A stretch of 64,000 nt of DNA from Mycobacterium sp. Aquia_213 (lineage in GTDB: Bacteria > Actinomycetota > Actinomycetes > Mycobacteriales > Mycobacteriaceae): assembly GCF_026625985.1 (NCBI RefSeq), contig NZ_CP113116.1:620001-684000 (forward strand). Reading direction: 5' to 3'. Positions 51,939 through 60,258 of this stretch are shown here, one piece after another. Each line of letters begins with the position of its first letter. The first letter of the stretch is position 1. Under the pieces are notes generated by a model. The model saw only the letters and a program-made list of their open reading frames with translations, had not been told where the DNA came from and searched no databases. The position numbers and the translations under genes were made by a program.

Positions 51939-52346
51939 ATGAGCGTGGAGGCGCGGCGTCGTCGCGCCTCGTCAGAGGCAACGCGGACGAGACTGATATC
52001 GGCCGCCCGCGACCTGTTCCTCGTTGGCGGATATGAGGCGACGCCCGTCCGAAAAATCGCTGACGAGGCCGGAGTCACCATCGGTGCGTTCTACGGCCAC
52101 TTCGGGTCGAAGCGGACAGTTCTGTTCAGGGTCGTCAGGGACATGAACGCGTCCAGGAAAGGCCAACGACAGCGGTTCCCGACGCCGGCACATCGCGCAC
52201 TGGTGCTCACCGTCGCGTCTTTCGCACACGAGGATCCAGAAGCTGCGAGGGTGCTTGCGGAGGTCCTTCAGGTGATTGCCGTTGGCGCTGGCGAAGCACT
52301 AGATGCCGCGAAGGCAGGGGGGCTGCTTGTGGACCTCGCCCGGTGA
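51939..52346 (+). CDS. Short TetR family regulator
   Basis: This 135-residue protein has a standard TetR HTH (RTRLISAARDLFLVGGYEAT, IADEAGVTIGAFYGHFGSKR) but a C-terminal domain about 60 residues shorter than usual, ending LVDLAR. It may be truncated or a compact subtype. It lies 73 bp before queD, so it could regulate the que genes and the divergent glycosylase. Confidence 0.8.
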   Translation: MSVEARRRRASSEATRTRLISAARDLFLVGGYEATPVRKIADEAGVTIGAFYGHFGSKRTVLFRVVRDMNASRKGQRQRFPTPAHRALVLTVASFAHEDPEAARVLAEVLQVIAVGAGEALDAAKAGGLLVDLAR

Positions 52347-52419
52347 ACTCGAGCGCTTGCAGGTTCCAGCCAGCTGACATCCGGGTTTTGGCCTCCAATT
52401 CTGTGCAGAATAGGGCGGT

Positions 52420-52821
52420 ATGAACGAGGTACCCCTTGTCGCTGGCTCACACGCCAGCCGGCGGCTCGCCACATCGGTGACCCGTAAATTCTCGTTCGAA
52501 GCCGCCCACCAGCTTCAGTGGCACCAAGGAAAGTGCGCCAGCCTGCACGGACATTCGTACCGCTTCGATGTCACCGTTGCCGGCAACCTGAGCCAGGACG
52601 GCATAGTTGTCGATTTCGCGGACATTAAGACTGCGGTCGATAAGCACGTTCTAGGCGACTACGACCATGCCTACCTCAACGACTTCCTCCCGAATCCGAC
52701 CGCTGAGCTCATAGCCGCCGACATCGCAGACCGTCTCCTCGCGGCTGGCCTCGCAGTGAACACAGTGACGGTGTATGAGACGGCGTCCTGCTCGGCGACG
52801 GTCCAGGTCATTGGCGGCTGA
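52420..52821 (+). CDS. queD: QueD-like 6-carboxytetrahydropterin synthase
   Basis: This 133-residue protein of the PTPS/QueD family has zinc ligands His30, His43 and His45 (FEAAHQL and LHGHSYR), the catalytic Cys39 in GKCASLHGH, the DYDHAYLND segment and VYETASCSA near the C-terminus. QueD makes 6-carboxytetrahydropterin from dihydroneopterin triphosphate, the first dedicated step of preQ0 synthesis. The stop lies 2 bp before queE. Confidence 0.92.
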   Translation: MNEVPLVAGSHASRRLATSVTRKFSFEAAHQLQWHQGKCASLHGHSYRFDVTVAGNLSQDGIVVDFADIKTAVDKHVLGDYDHAYLNDFLPNPTAELIAADIADRLLAAGLAVNTVTVYETASCSATVQVIGG

Positions 52822-52823
52822 TC

Positions 52824-53585
52824 ATGGCCGACGAGACGGTCTCACATCGACTGGGAACGCACGCCGTTCTACGGATCGTGGAAGTGTTCGGCCCCACGAT
52901 CCAGGGCGAAGGCCCCGCCGTCGGCCGCGCCGCTTACTTGCTTCGGCTCGCTGGATGCAATCTGACCTGCGACTGGTGTGATACTGCATTTAGCTGGGAC
53001 CCTGACCGCGAAGACCCGGAGCGACCGCCGCGCGATATCACGGCTGCTGCGGTGCTGGCCTTGCTCGACCCGCGGACCAACGACTCGTCCGCGCCTCCGC
53101 CATCGGTCAGGAGACTCGTCGTCACTGGCGGTGAACCGCTGCTGCAGGCGGCCCAGCTGGTCGATGTACTCTCATCGCTCGTCGCCCTCGGGTGGGTGGT
53201 GGAGGTCGAGACGTCCGGCAGCGTGTCGCCCGGGCCGCTCGCCGTGCTCGTAGACCAATTCAATGTGTCGCCTAAGCTTGCTCACAGCGGAGTTTCCGAA
53301 CGGGCACGCCTGCGGCTAAGGGTCCTCGATGAGTTTGCCCGCCTGCCGTCTGCGTCGTTCAAGTTCGTAGTCGAAGAGTCTGCGGACCTCGATGAGGTGG
53401 CCCAACTGCTGGGCCAACTCTGCGTCCCGGTATCGCCGGACCGGGTGTTCGTGATGGCGCAGGGAACGGATCCCGGCTTGCTGTTGAAGCGGAGTAAAGA
53501 CTTGGCCGATGCAGTGACGTCCCGCGGATGGGGTCTCACGCCGCGATGGCACGCACTGCTGTGGGCGGATGAGCGTGGCCGCTGA
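52824..53585 (+). CDS. queE: QueE-like 7-carboxy-7-deazaguanine synthase (radical SAM)
   Basis: This 253-residue radical SAM enzyme has FGPTIQGEGP near residue 22, the cluster motif Cys45-x3-Cys49-x2-Cys52 (CNLTCDWC), TGGEPLLQ, NVSPKLAHSG and a C-terminal RWHALLWADERGR. QueE contracts 6-carboxytetrahydropterin to 7-carboxy-7-deazaguanine, the substrate of QueC. With QueD and QueC the three-step branch to preQ0 is complete; GTP cyclohydrolase I is not in this window and would come from folate metabolism. Confidence 0.93.
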   Translation: MADETVSHRLGTHAVLRIVEVFGPTIQGEGPAVGRAAYLLRLAGCNLTCDWCDTAFSWDPDREDPERPPRDITAAAVLALLDPRTNDSSAPPPSVRRLVVTGGEPLLQAAQLVDVLSSLVALGWVVEVETSGSVSPGPLAVLVDQFNVSPKLAHSGVSERARLRLRVLDEFARLPSASFKFVVEESADLDEVAQLLGQLCVPVSPDRVFVMAQGTDPGLLLKRSKDLADAVTSRGWGLTPRWHALLWADERGR

Positions 53586-53880
53586 GCGTGCCAACCTTCG
53601 CCCGTAGCGGCCACACCGCTGCTGGGTTCAGGTCGATAACATGCCCCAGCCGCGGGCGGTCCTGTTTGTCGACGTGCGCGAAGTACGGGCGCAGCAGCAT
53701 CCCGCAGGAGTGGTGCAGGAGCAGGACGCACTCGGTGCGCACGTAGCGGTCGCGGGCCTGCTTCGATGGGACCGGTACGGCGCCGCGGCGAAAGACGCCG
53801 ACGGCCCGCTCTGAGGCGTACGCGGACGCCAGGGCTTCCGCTCGCGCGAGCATCAAGGTGACGGCCTCGATCTTGGTCAA
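53536..53880 (-). pseudogene. N-terminally incomplete hypothetical protein
   Basis: The frame shows protein-like sequence (TKIEAVTLMLARAEALASAY, RTECVLLLHHSCGMLLRPYF, GHVIDLNPAAVWPLRAKVGT). The coding character appears to extend upstream of the TTG at 53880 (HELFSELNATFYEDAPSEYL) up to a TAG near 53990 with no ATG, GTG or TTG start. It overlaps the end of queE by 50 bp on the opposite strand. It is interpreted as an N-terminal remnant; use of a TTG or CTG start cannot be excluded. The family is not recognised. Confidence 0.4.
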
Positions 53881-54043
53881 CAGGTACTCGCTTGGGGCGT
53901 CCTCGTAGAAGGTCGCGTTCAGTTCAGAGAACAGTTCGTGCGCTAGCCGCGGGCTGGGCCGGAGCCGCGGCCTTCGGCGTGCGGGGACCTACTCCGGTTA
54001 CGCGTGATCAGCACGGCTTAGGACGGGCCACCGACAGGGCAAC

Positions 54044-55228
54044 CTACTCGGCCTCAAGCACCGGTTCGGGCGGCTCCCCGAATCGGCGGCGCCAGAGGTC
54101 TCCCACCTCGTCTGCGAATTGGATGTCGGCGTGTACCTCGAGGGCGTCGGCGAGGTACACCACTTCCGCGGACTGACCGGCGGGAACAACCCGCGGGAAT
54201 CGATCGACCATCTGCTGGTGCAGGCCTCGAAGAAGCGCCGAGAACTGCGGCGTGCCCACAAGATGGTTGGCCATCATCGGGCCATAGGAGCCGAGCTGCC
54301 CGAGCTGTGAGAGCTGGCCAGCCAACCGCATGCCCTGCGGCAGTTCCGAGTACGTCGACTGGGCATGTTGGCCGGCGGCGCCCAGTGCCCCACTGAGGCC
54401 CTCGGTGAATAGCTGACGTGTGAGGTCCTCTATCGAGAAGTTCCCCTTGGCGGGCAGGCATCTGCCCGCCAAGCGGCCGGACTCGTCAACGACATAGACG
54501 TCGACCTCGAGGTCAGTGATGGGTCCGGTGGTGCCGTTGTTGACCGCGATCTTCCACAGGTCCTGTCCGATCGGGATCCTCTCGGCCGAGACGGTGACCG
54601 CCCGGATGCGGCCGCCACTGTTTCCAGCTGCGGCTCCAGCGCCGATCGTGACGTGTGTGATGTTGTCGCGGCCGACGTTGACGTTCCGCTGGGTCGAGTT
54701 GAAGGTCTGCGCGGAAGCAAGCTCGCTGGCTACTGCTCCCGCGCCACCGGAGGGTGGGGCGGCTCCTGAGGGCCGCGGGCCGACACACCGCTGACTCGCA
54801 GCGAGCCGTCCGCGGTGATGTCCTCGGCGACGACTCCGCTGCCGCCCTCGACCACGACGTCGGCGATCTCGATGTCGCCGCCGACAGATGCGCGCCGCAA
54901 CACCACGCCCACCGTCGCAGGCGCGTCGGGCTCCTGCTCCTCGACCAAGGTCAACAGGGTCTGCGCGAGGCCGCGGAGTTCCCCGTCATCGTTGGCGCCT
55001 GGCCGCGGCGAGCTTCTTGGCCAGAAGAGCGCGTCGCAGCTCTTCCTCCGGTTCCTGCTCGAGGCCCGTGACCTCGGCGGCCACAGAGCCGTACCTACTG
55101 GTCAGCCAGCTTTTCAGCGCGGCGTACGCATCGGTGATCGCCTCCTTGGCCGTTTTGCGCACACCATCAGACGCTCCGATCGCGACCGCCGCCGCAATCA
55201 TCGTGACCGGCTCCATGACCGGCTCCAT
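54044..55228 (-). pseudogene. Broken gene with two apparent compensating frameshifts
   Basis: Three consecutive minus-strand frames read as one protein. The first (from the ATG at 55228, strong GGAGGTGGTAG site) gives MEPVTMIAAAVAIGASDGVR to the TGA at 54986. A +1 shift continues as DDGELRGLAQTLLTLVEEQE and IADVVVEGGSGVVAEDITAD to the TAG at 54730. A -1 shift then continues as AVASELASAQTFNSTQRNVN, VGRDNITHVTIGAG and on to the stop at 54044. The last segment has no start codon in its own frame, and segments one and three share the same frame. The N-terminal part resembles a small helical protein family common in Streptomyces. Two indels or two assembly errors would explain it. Confidence 0.6.
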
Positions 55229-55379
55229 CTACCACCTCCGACTCGTCGGTCCGCCTCGCGCGCTGGACCCCGTATTCAACCTAGCCCGCAACACCGACAC
55301 CTCCTGGCGGAGAGCAGTGGTGTCCCGAGGGGCCGGCACTTCCTGGTCGCCGTCACCGTGCCCGAGGACCGCACCCGGG

Positions 55380-56141
55380 CTACCCGCGGTGCGACGGGTG
55401 GACCCGAGCCGCAGCGATCTGCTCCAGCTCGTCCGAAGACAGCAGGTAGTCGTCCGGGTCGAAACCCCGGCTGCGGGCGTCCATGATGCGGCGGTATTCG
55501 GCGAGCATCCGCATGTAGGTGTCGAGCATCCGGTGATGGGAGTTCCCGTCGTCGTTGCGTTTCAGCTGCGGCCGCAATTCACTCCAGCGGTGGCCATCGG
55601 CCATCAGGTGCTCGACGTAGCTGGCCATGTGGCGCTCGAGCCCGTCGTTGTGGTCGAAGCCCCGGAACTCGAGCCCGTACGCCGCGTCCTCGTTGACCTC
55701 GGTCCCCTGCTCCTCCAGCCGCCTTACGCTGAACGTGATCGCGCGGAACATGTCGAGGATGTCCAGTACGCGGCCGCAGTCGCGCTTGGACAGCTCTGTG
55801 CGGAACCCAGCGACTTCCCGCCAGTACTCCCCGGTGAAGCCCGCCTCGATCACCCGCGCACGCTCCAGCTGGTCATCCGCGTCCCCGTCATCGCCATTGG
55901 CGCTCTGGGGCAGTACACGGGCGAGGATGCGGTGGAGCATCGAGAGCATCTGCCGGTCGGCGATCCGCATGGTTTCCGGCGCCGGCTCGTCTCCATGCTT
56001 CACCGGCTGCTCGTACACGGGGACGACCGCCGCCATGACCAGATCGCGGACGAACTCGCTGAGTGTGACTCCCTCGGCGTCTGCCATCTCCTTGAGCTGA
56101 TCGCGGATCCGGTCTTCCACGCGGATGTTCAGGACGGCCAT
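55380..56141 (-). CDS. Ribbon-helix-helix protein with YfbU domain
   Basis: This 253-residue protein starts at the ATG at 56141 behind GAGGAGCTC. Residues 1-40 (MAVLNIRVEDRIRDQLKEMA, LSEFVRDLVMAAV) form an RHH DNA-binding fold. From about residue 70 (QMLSMLHRILARVLPQSANG) a YfbU domain follows, with VIEAGFTGEYWREVAGFRTE, CGRVLDILDMFRAITFSV and DPDDYLLSSDELEQIAAARV. E. coli YfbU lacks the RHH part. It probably autoregulates through the inverted repeat just upstream. The role of the domain is unknown. Confidence 0.82.
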   Translation of the reverse strand: MAVLNIRVEDRIRDQLKEMADAEGVTLSEFVRDLVMAAVVPVYEQPVKHGDEPAPETMRIADRQMLSMLHRILARVLPQSANGDDGDADDQLERARVIEAGFTGEYWREVAGFRTELSKRDCGRVLDILDMFRAITFSVRRLEEQGTEVNEDAAYGLEFRGFDHNDGLERHMASYVEHLMADGHRWSELRPQLKRNDDGNSHHRMLDTYMRMLAEYRRIMDARSRGFDPDDYLLSSDELEQIAAARVHPSHRG

Positions 56142-56159
56142 ACGAGCTCCTCGGTAGTT

Positions 56160-56192
56160 GTGTATGACGCCAATTGTAGCATCGTCATACAC
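56160..56192. promoter_or_regulatory. Perfect 10-bp inverted repeat overlapping the RHH-YfbU promoter
   Basis: GTGTATGACG (56160-56169) and CGTCATACAC (56183-56192) are perfect reverse complements around a 13-bp spacer that contains TACAAT on the minus strand, a good -10 element for the RHH-YfbU gene starting at 56141. An operator overlapping the -10 box suits repression by the RHH domain. Confidence 0.72.
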
Positions 56193-56464
56193 GGTGCTCG
56201 GGCAACGCATTCCAGTCGCCACTGCGGCGATCCCCAGGGAGGGCAACGTGGACCACGGTCTCGCTTCTAAAAAGGCGGTGATCAATTCCCGTCTCAGACG
56301 GGTCGGTTGAGATGGCGATGGTCGTGTTGCCGAGTTGCCACCGCATTGCGGCTTGACTCAGAGGAGGATTAGTTGAGCAGGTTTTCCGGGGCGTCCCGCC
56401 AAGCTACGCTCGACTTCGAGAGAGCGACTCGCGCTAATCCATGAGTGGAGGCGAGGAGACGACG

Positions 56465-57349
56465 ATGAGCGAATCGAGCGATTTTGCGGTCAGCGAGGCT
56501 GCGCAGGCAGCCATGTCCAGCGAGGGTCTGCTGCCGCAGCTAGTGCAGCATTTGCGGCAGAACCGGACCGTTTTGCGTGAGGAGTGGGCGCGCAGGATCA
56601 CCGAGGCCGAACTGCTCACGGCGATGACCCCGGAGGAGCTGTTCTCCGAGGCGACTGCCGTCTACGACAACTACGTCGAGGTGCTCGAGACCGGTAGCGT
56701 CGAGGCGCTGCAGGCCTACGCGCGCGACCTGTCGGAACGCATTATCCCGCGAGGCGTGGAGACCGACGAGGTGCTGGGCATCGTGCTGCTGCTGCGTGAC
56801 GTGCTGGCTCGCTCGCTCTTCGAGAAGTATCAGACCGACGTCGAGATGCTCAACCGGGTGCTGGACGCCTACGAGCCGGCGGCCAACCGCATCGCCAACA
56901 CCGTGGTTGTCAGCTTCGTCCAAGCTCGCGAGCGCATTATCCGCCAGCAGCAGGAAGCGATCCGCGAGCTGTCCACGTCGACCGCGCGGCCGCCCTCAGA
57001 AGCCGCGCTTCCGAGTAGCCAGCCGCCCGAGCGGCCCACGGATGCCCTGTCGACGGCGGTAACAACGCGCGCAGGGAATTCGGTGCCTGGGATCGTGGGT
57101 TCTAACCCAGTCGGATTTCTGATCGTGCTGGCGTTCATGGCGTTCGTGTTCGTTTACGCCCTGGCCGGCGCGGGGGCAGCCGCGATCGCCTTCTGGGCCG
57201 TCGTGCTGGGTCTGCCGGCATTGCTGGTTGTGGTGTCGGCTCTAGGGGCAGCGTGGAGAAGCAGCCGGCGCGCCGAGGCACTGGAGATTGCCAGCTTCGT
57301 TGTGCAATCGACCACGCCTCCGTCATCGCCCCGCAGACCGACATCCTAG
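56465..57349 (+). CDS. RsbR N-domain protein with C-terminal membrane helices
   Basis: This 294-residue protein starts at the ATG at 56465 behind GAGGAGACG. Residues about 20-160 match the N-terminal globin-like domain of RsbR-type stressosome proteins (VLREEWARRITEAELLTAMT, DEVLGIVLLLRDVLARSLFE, VQARERIIRQQQEAIRELST). Where RsbR has a STAS domain this protein has a Pro/Ser linker and two transmembrane helices (about 215-260: VGFLIVLAFMAFVFVYALAG, AIAFWAVVLGLPALLVVVSA). It is probably a membrane-tethered sensor or a remodelled gene. Confidence 0.75.
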   Translation: MSESSDFAVSEAAQAAMSSEGLLPQLVQHLRQNRTVLREEWARRITEAELLTAMTPEELFSEATAVYDNYVEVLETGSVEALQAYARDLSERIIPRGVETDEVLGIVLLLRDVLARSLFEKYQTDVEMLNRVLDAYEPAANRIANTVVVSFVQARERIIRQQQEAIRELSTSTARPPSEAALPSSQPPERPTDALSTAVTTRAGNSVPGIVGSNPVGFLIVLAFMAFVFVYALAGAGAAAIAFWAVVLGLPALLVVVSALGAAWRSSRRAEALEIASFVVQSTTPPSSPRRPTS

Positions 57350-57361
57350 GAACAACCGACT

Positions 57362-57850
57362 GTGGCTGAGGAGAAGGACACAGACAAGCCGTCCCTCAAG
57401 GACCTATGGGAAAGTGCGAGAACCCCCGCTGATTACGCATCAATCGTCGTGGGCGGGACTGTCGGGCTGGCACTCGACGCAGTGGTGTTCGTACACAGTG
57501 GGATTTCGACACCGACAGCGACCGTACTCGGCGCCGGCGGCCTGTATTCGATCAAGAAGTCATGGGACGCCGGCCGCGACGCCGGGAAGCGGAGAAAACA
57601 AGCGCGCACGGCCAGGAAGAAAGCGCAGAAACTCATCGCGCAGTTCGGGGCCGCGGGATATGTCAGCGGCGCCGCGGCCCTACAAGCCCAGCTGGATATG
57701 TGTGAAGAAGGCGACATTGACGACCAATACCGGTTGGGCCGGGCTCTCGAGTCCGCGCGAACGGACTTTGTGGCTTGGGTGAAGGCATCGCAAGCACACA
57801 ATGACCGGCCGGAACCGGACTCGCGAAATCCAACGCAGGGCGGCGAGTAG
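57362..57850 (+). CDS. Small membrane protein of unknown function
   Basis: This 162-residue protein starts at the GTG at 57362, 12 bp after the RsbR-like gene. It has a hydrophobic stretch near residues 27-55 (YASIVVGGTVGLALDAVVF, STPTATVLGAGGLY) followed by a strongly basic segment (KKSWDAGRDAGKRRKQARTA) and a helical tail. Proximity suggests co-expression with the RsbR-like membrane protein. No family is recognised. Confidence 0.6.
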   Translation: MAEEKDTDKPSLKDLWESARTPADYASIVVGGTVGLALDAVVFVHSGISTPTATVLGAGGLYSIKKSWDAGRDAGKRRKQARTARKKAQKLIAQFGAAGYVSGAAALQAQLDMCEEGDIDDQYRLGRALESARTDFVAWVKASQAHNDRPEPDSRNPTQGGE

Positions 57851-57913
57851 CGGCGAAAAGCGCTGTCTGCTGAATGGAAGGGTGATCCCACCTCGCCCAA
57901 CATCGAGCCGCCT

Positions 57914-58117
57914 GTGGATACAACGTCATCGCCGCCCACTACTCAGCTACAGGTATTGGCCGAAGACCACAAGCAAAGCGCGGCAGGTTGGCTGTACGAT
58001 CTCGTTTCTAAAGATCTGCGACAACGCGCGCCCTCGACGGCGAGCATCAGATCGGCGCAGGCCGCCGAGTCCGATTTCCTAGTGTCACAACGCGAGTCCG
58101 ACTTCCGCGAGATCTGA
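57914..58117 (+). CDS. Possible small hypothetical protein
   Basis: This 67-residue frame starts at the GTG at 57914. The sequence (TTQLQVLAEDHKQSAAGWLY, DLVSKDLRQRAPSTASIRSA) is amphipathic and protein-like but has no convincing ribosome binding site or known family. Confidence 0.35.
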   Translation: MDTTSSPPTTQLQVLAEDHKQSAAGWLYDLVSKDLRQRAPSTASIRSAQAAESDFLVSQRESDFREI

Positions 58118-58157
58118 CATCGAACTAAATGTCGGGCTCCGGTGGTTCATTGTGACC

Positions 58158-58748
58158 ATGAGCACCGCCGCGTACCTCCGGGTGTCCACCGGGCAGCAGT
58201 CCGTCGATCAGCAGCACGACGCAATCGCCGCTGCAGGGATCATGCCCGACCGGATCTTCAGCGACACCGCCTCCGGGCGCGCTGGCAGCGACCGGCCGGG
58301 CTGGAGCGAGTGCATGGGCTGGCTCCGCGAAGGCGATCACCTCGTCGTCGTCGCCGTGGACCGACTCGGACGATCCGTTCGGGAAGTCGCCACCGCCCTG
58401 CACGAGCTGACCACCCGCGGCGTCCACGTACGGTCGCTGCGCGAGGGGGTGGACACGAGCACCGCGACGGGGCGTGCCGTCACGAGCATCATGGCCACGA
58501 TCGCGGAACTGGAACTCGAACTCGGAAAGGAGCGGCGCGCCGCATCCCGCGAGGCTCGGCTCGCCCGTGGTCTGGCCGCCACCAAGCCCATGAAGCTCGA
58601 CGCGGCCCAGCAGAAGCGACTCCTCCGCCTATATCAGCAGGGCGAACCGGTGAGCGAGTTGACCTCGATGTTCGGAATCAGTCGCAGCACGGTGTTCAGG
58701 ACCCTGAAGGTCTTGAAGAAGCAGGACGCCGCGGTACAGAAGGTTTAG
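58158..58748 (+). CDS. Serine recombinase (resolvase/invertase family)
   Basis: This 196-residue small serine recombinase has the nucleophile Ser10 in AAYLRVSTGQQ, VAVDRLGRSVREVATALHEL with the conserved Arg pair, and a C-terminal HTH (RLLRLYQQGEPVSELTSMFG, ISRSTVFRTLKVL). The ATG at 58158 is chosen; a GTG two codons upstream is in frame. It probably resolves or inverts DNA of the mobile region rather than acting as a large phage integrase, whose length is about twice this. Confidence 0.88.
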   Translation: MSTAAYLRVSTGQQSVDQQHDAIAAAGIMPDRIFSDTASGRAGSDRPGWSECMGWLREGDHLVVVAVDRLGRSVREVATALHELTTRGVHVRSLREGVDTSTATGRAVTSIMATIAELELELGKERRAASREARLARGLAATKPMKLDAAQQKRLLRLYQQGEPVSELTSMFGISRSTVFRTLKVLKKQDAAVQKV

Positions 58749-59295
58749 CAACCACAGCACCACGGTGGAGCCTCAACACTGTCCCGCTGGTGCAGTTCGT
58801 TCTACCGGCCCGATAAACGCCTGGGCAACGACGATCAACGCGCTGGCCGCCGAGCCGAGGGCATCCCAGCGGCATACCGAGCGGCGATCCGGAGGGACTG
58901 CACGTCCGTCCGCTGCGGCGCATTAGGTACCAGGTGGTCAGGATTCGTTAAGCGCGTCAAGCACTTCCGGTACTCGGAGCGTCCACACCGCTGCCACGCC
59001 CATGTCCAGCCGTGCGCGGCGGCAGGGCCGGCGCCCAATTGCTTAACCACTTCGGCACTCCGCAACTTCGATCAAGGTGGGGCCTTCTGCGATTTCTGGT
59101 CATCATCATTATCGCCCGGTTCCGTGGGAACTCCGGTCCAGCAGGGCACCGATAGAGCCGCCGAGAGGCGACCCCACGCGGTTCGGCAATAGGTCACATT
59201 TGAGACCGTCCGGGTCGCACATAGCGCGTGTGCTGCCCACAACGCTTCCTGTTTTTCAGCTGTGCCAACTCCGCGCGGCTAATGTCGCATCCCTG
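58749..59295. other. Intergenic region without a clear gene
   Basis: In this 547-bp stretch no frame has both protein-like composition and a ribosome binding site. A weak plus-strand run near 58880-59070 (with CGALGTRWSGFVKRVKHFRY) may be debris of an older gene. The segment follows the recombinase gene, so loss of recombined sequence is plausible. Confidence 0.45.
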
Positions 59296-59586
59296 TCATG
59301 TTTGTCCCAACCTCTCTCGCGCCTTTCTCACCAGATCATCGCTAAAGAGGTTTGCGTAATTCAGCACCAACTGCTCACTGGTCAGGTCCGGACGGCGAGG
59401 CACCATGTCCCACGCCAGCTTGACGAACCCCTCGGCGGGATAACGGGTGTCGACAACCATCCTGGTGGCCTCCACGGCTCCGTATTGCTTCACCATCTGG
59501 ATAAAGCGGGTTGGGTTGTAGCCAAGCCGCTTTGATTCTTCAATCCCGGCCCACAGGTCGGCCTCGAAACGCTCAACATCCGTCAC
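59296..59586 (-). CDS. Small conserved-looking hypothetical protein
   Basis: This 96-residue protein starts at the GTG at 59586. It has an even, soluble helical composition (FEADLWAGIEESKRLGYNPT, RFIQMVKQYGAVEATRMVVD, LVLNYANLFSDDLVRKARER). The mid part recalls short phage- or island-encoded proteins, but no family is recognised. Confidence 0.6.
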   Translation of the reverse strand: MTDVERFEADLWAGIEESKRLGYNPTRFIQMVKQYGAVEATRMVVDTRYPAEGFVKLAWDMVPRRPDLTSEQLVLNYANLFSDDLVRKARERLGQT

Positions 59587-59805
59587 TTGTCATCACCTCG
59601 CGAACGTTCGGGTGCCTAGTTCTTTTCCTTATTGTTGCGGTTCTTGTTCTTCGACTCGACGAGGCCGGGTCTCGGCCAGGGTTCGAATATGGGAGCGCGA
59701 CCAGGCCCTTCGCCTACGCGCAGTCGTCGCATACTCCCGTCGCTGGCGGGCCACCTTCAGGATGCTAGCGGTTCATGCCAACTCGAACAGTCGCTCCTCG
59801 CTGGA

Positions 59806-60150
59806 TCAACCAAGTACGTCCGTCAGATGTACCCGGTTACCGTTCGGGTCTGTAGTCCGGAGCCGCCTCACACCGGGGATCTCGTAACCGATACCGAGGC
59901 GCGTGAGGTCCGCTGCGACTGTGGCGATGTTGGTTACGCGGAATCCGATCTGCACCTTTGTGATTGGTTTGTCGCTTGCAGGAAAGAGTTGGAGAACGGT
60001 ACCGGTATCGCCGATATGACCGTCGACCAAGTGTGGTCGGCCTCGTTGGTCGTCGTTGAAGAGAGTGATTCCTATCGCGCGGTAGAACGCTGCGGACTCG
60101 TCGACGTCGCGGACGAAAAGGGTGAGCTCTAGCAGCGAGTGCGTCGGCAT
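59806..60150 (-). CDS. VOC/glyoxalase-family protein
   Basis: This 114-residue single-domain protein of the vicinal oxygen chelate fold has LLELTLFVRDVDESAAFYRA (first beta-alpha-beta), VQIGFRVTNIATVAADLTRL and a C-terminal TDPNGNRVHLTDVLG typical of glyoxalase/bleomycin-resistance proteins. The ATG at 60150 is used. The metal ligands and substrate cannot be fixed from this sequence alone. Confidence 0.82.
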   Translation of the reverse strand: MPTHSLLELTLFVRDVDESAAFYRAIGITLFNDDQRGRPHLVDGHIGDTGTVLQLFPASDKPITKVQIGFRVTNIATVAADLTRLGIGYEIPGVRRLRTTDPNGNRVHLTDVLG

Positions 60151-60258
60151 GGGGGGAGTATGCCCGGACCGTCTGACAATTCGCCTACTTCGAAATGGCC
60201 GTGGGCAGGAACAAACGAAAAGCACCGGGCTGTTGAAGGCAGGTGCCAGAATCGCCCC

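Noticed and set aside
52347..52419. preQ1-type riboswitch before queD
   Set aside because: The 73-bp leader has no recognisable preQ1 aptamer pattern; control is more likely by the TetR upstream.
47996..55228. tRNA-guanine transglycosylase/DpdA-like gene
   Set aside because: All protein-like frames here were read, and none shows a TIM-barrel transglycosylase pattern. It may lie outside the window.
59660..59700. Possible tRNA 3' end around GGGTTCGAATATGGG
   Set aside because: The T-loop-like GTTCGAA lacks a matching stem and there is no cloverleaf upstream.
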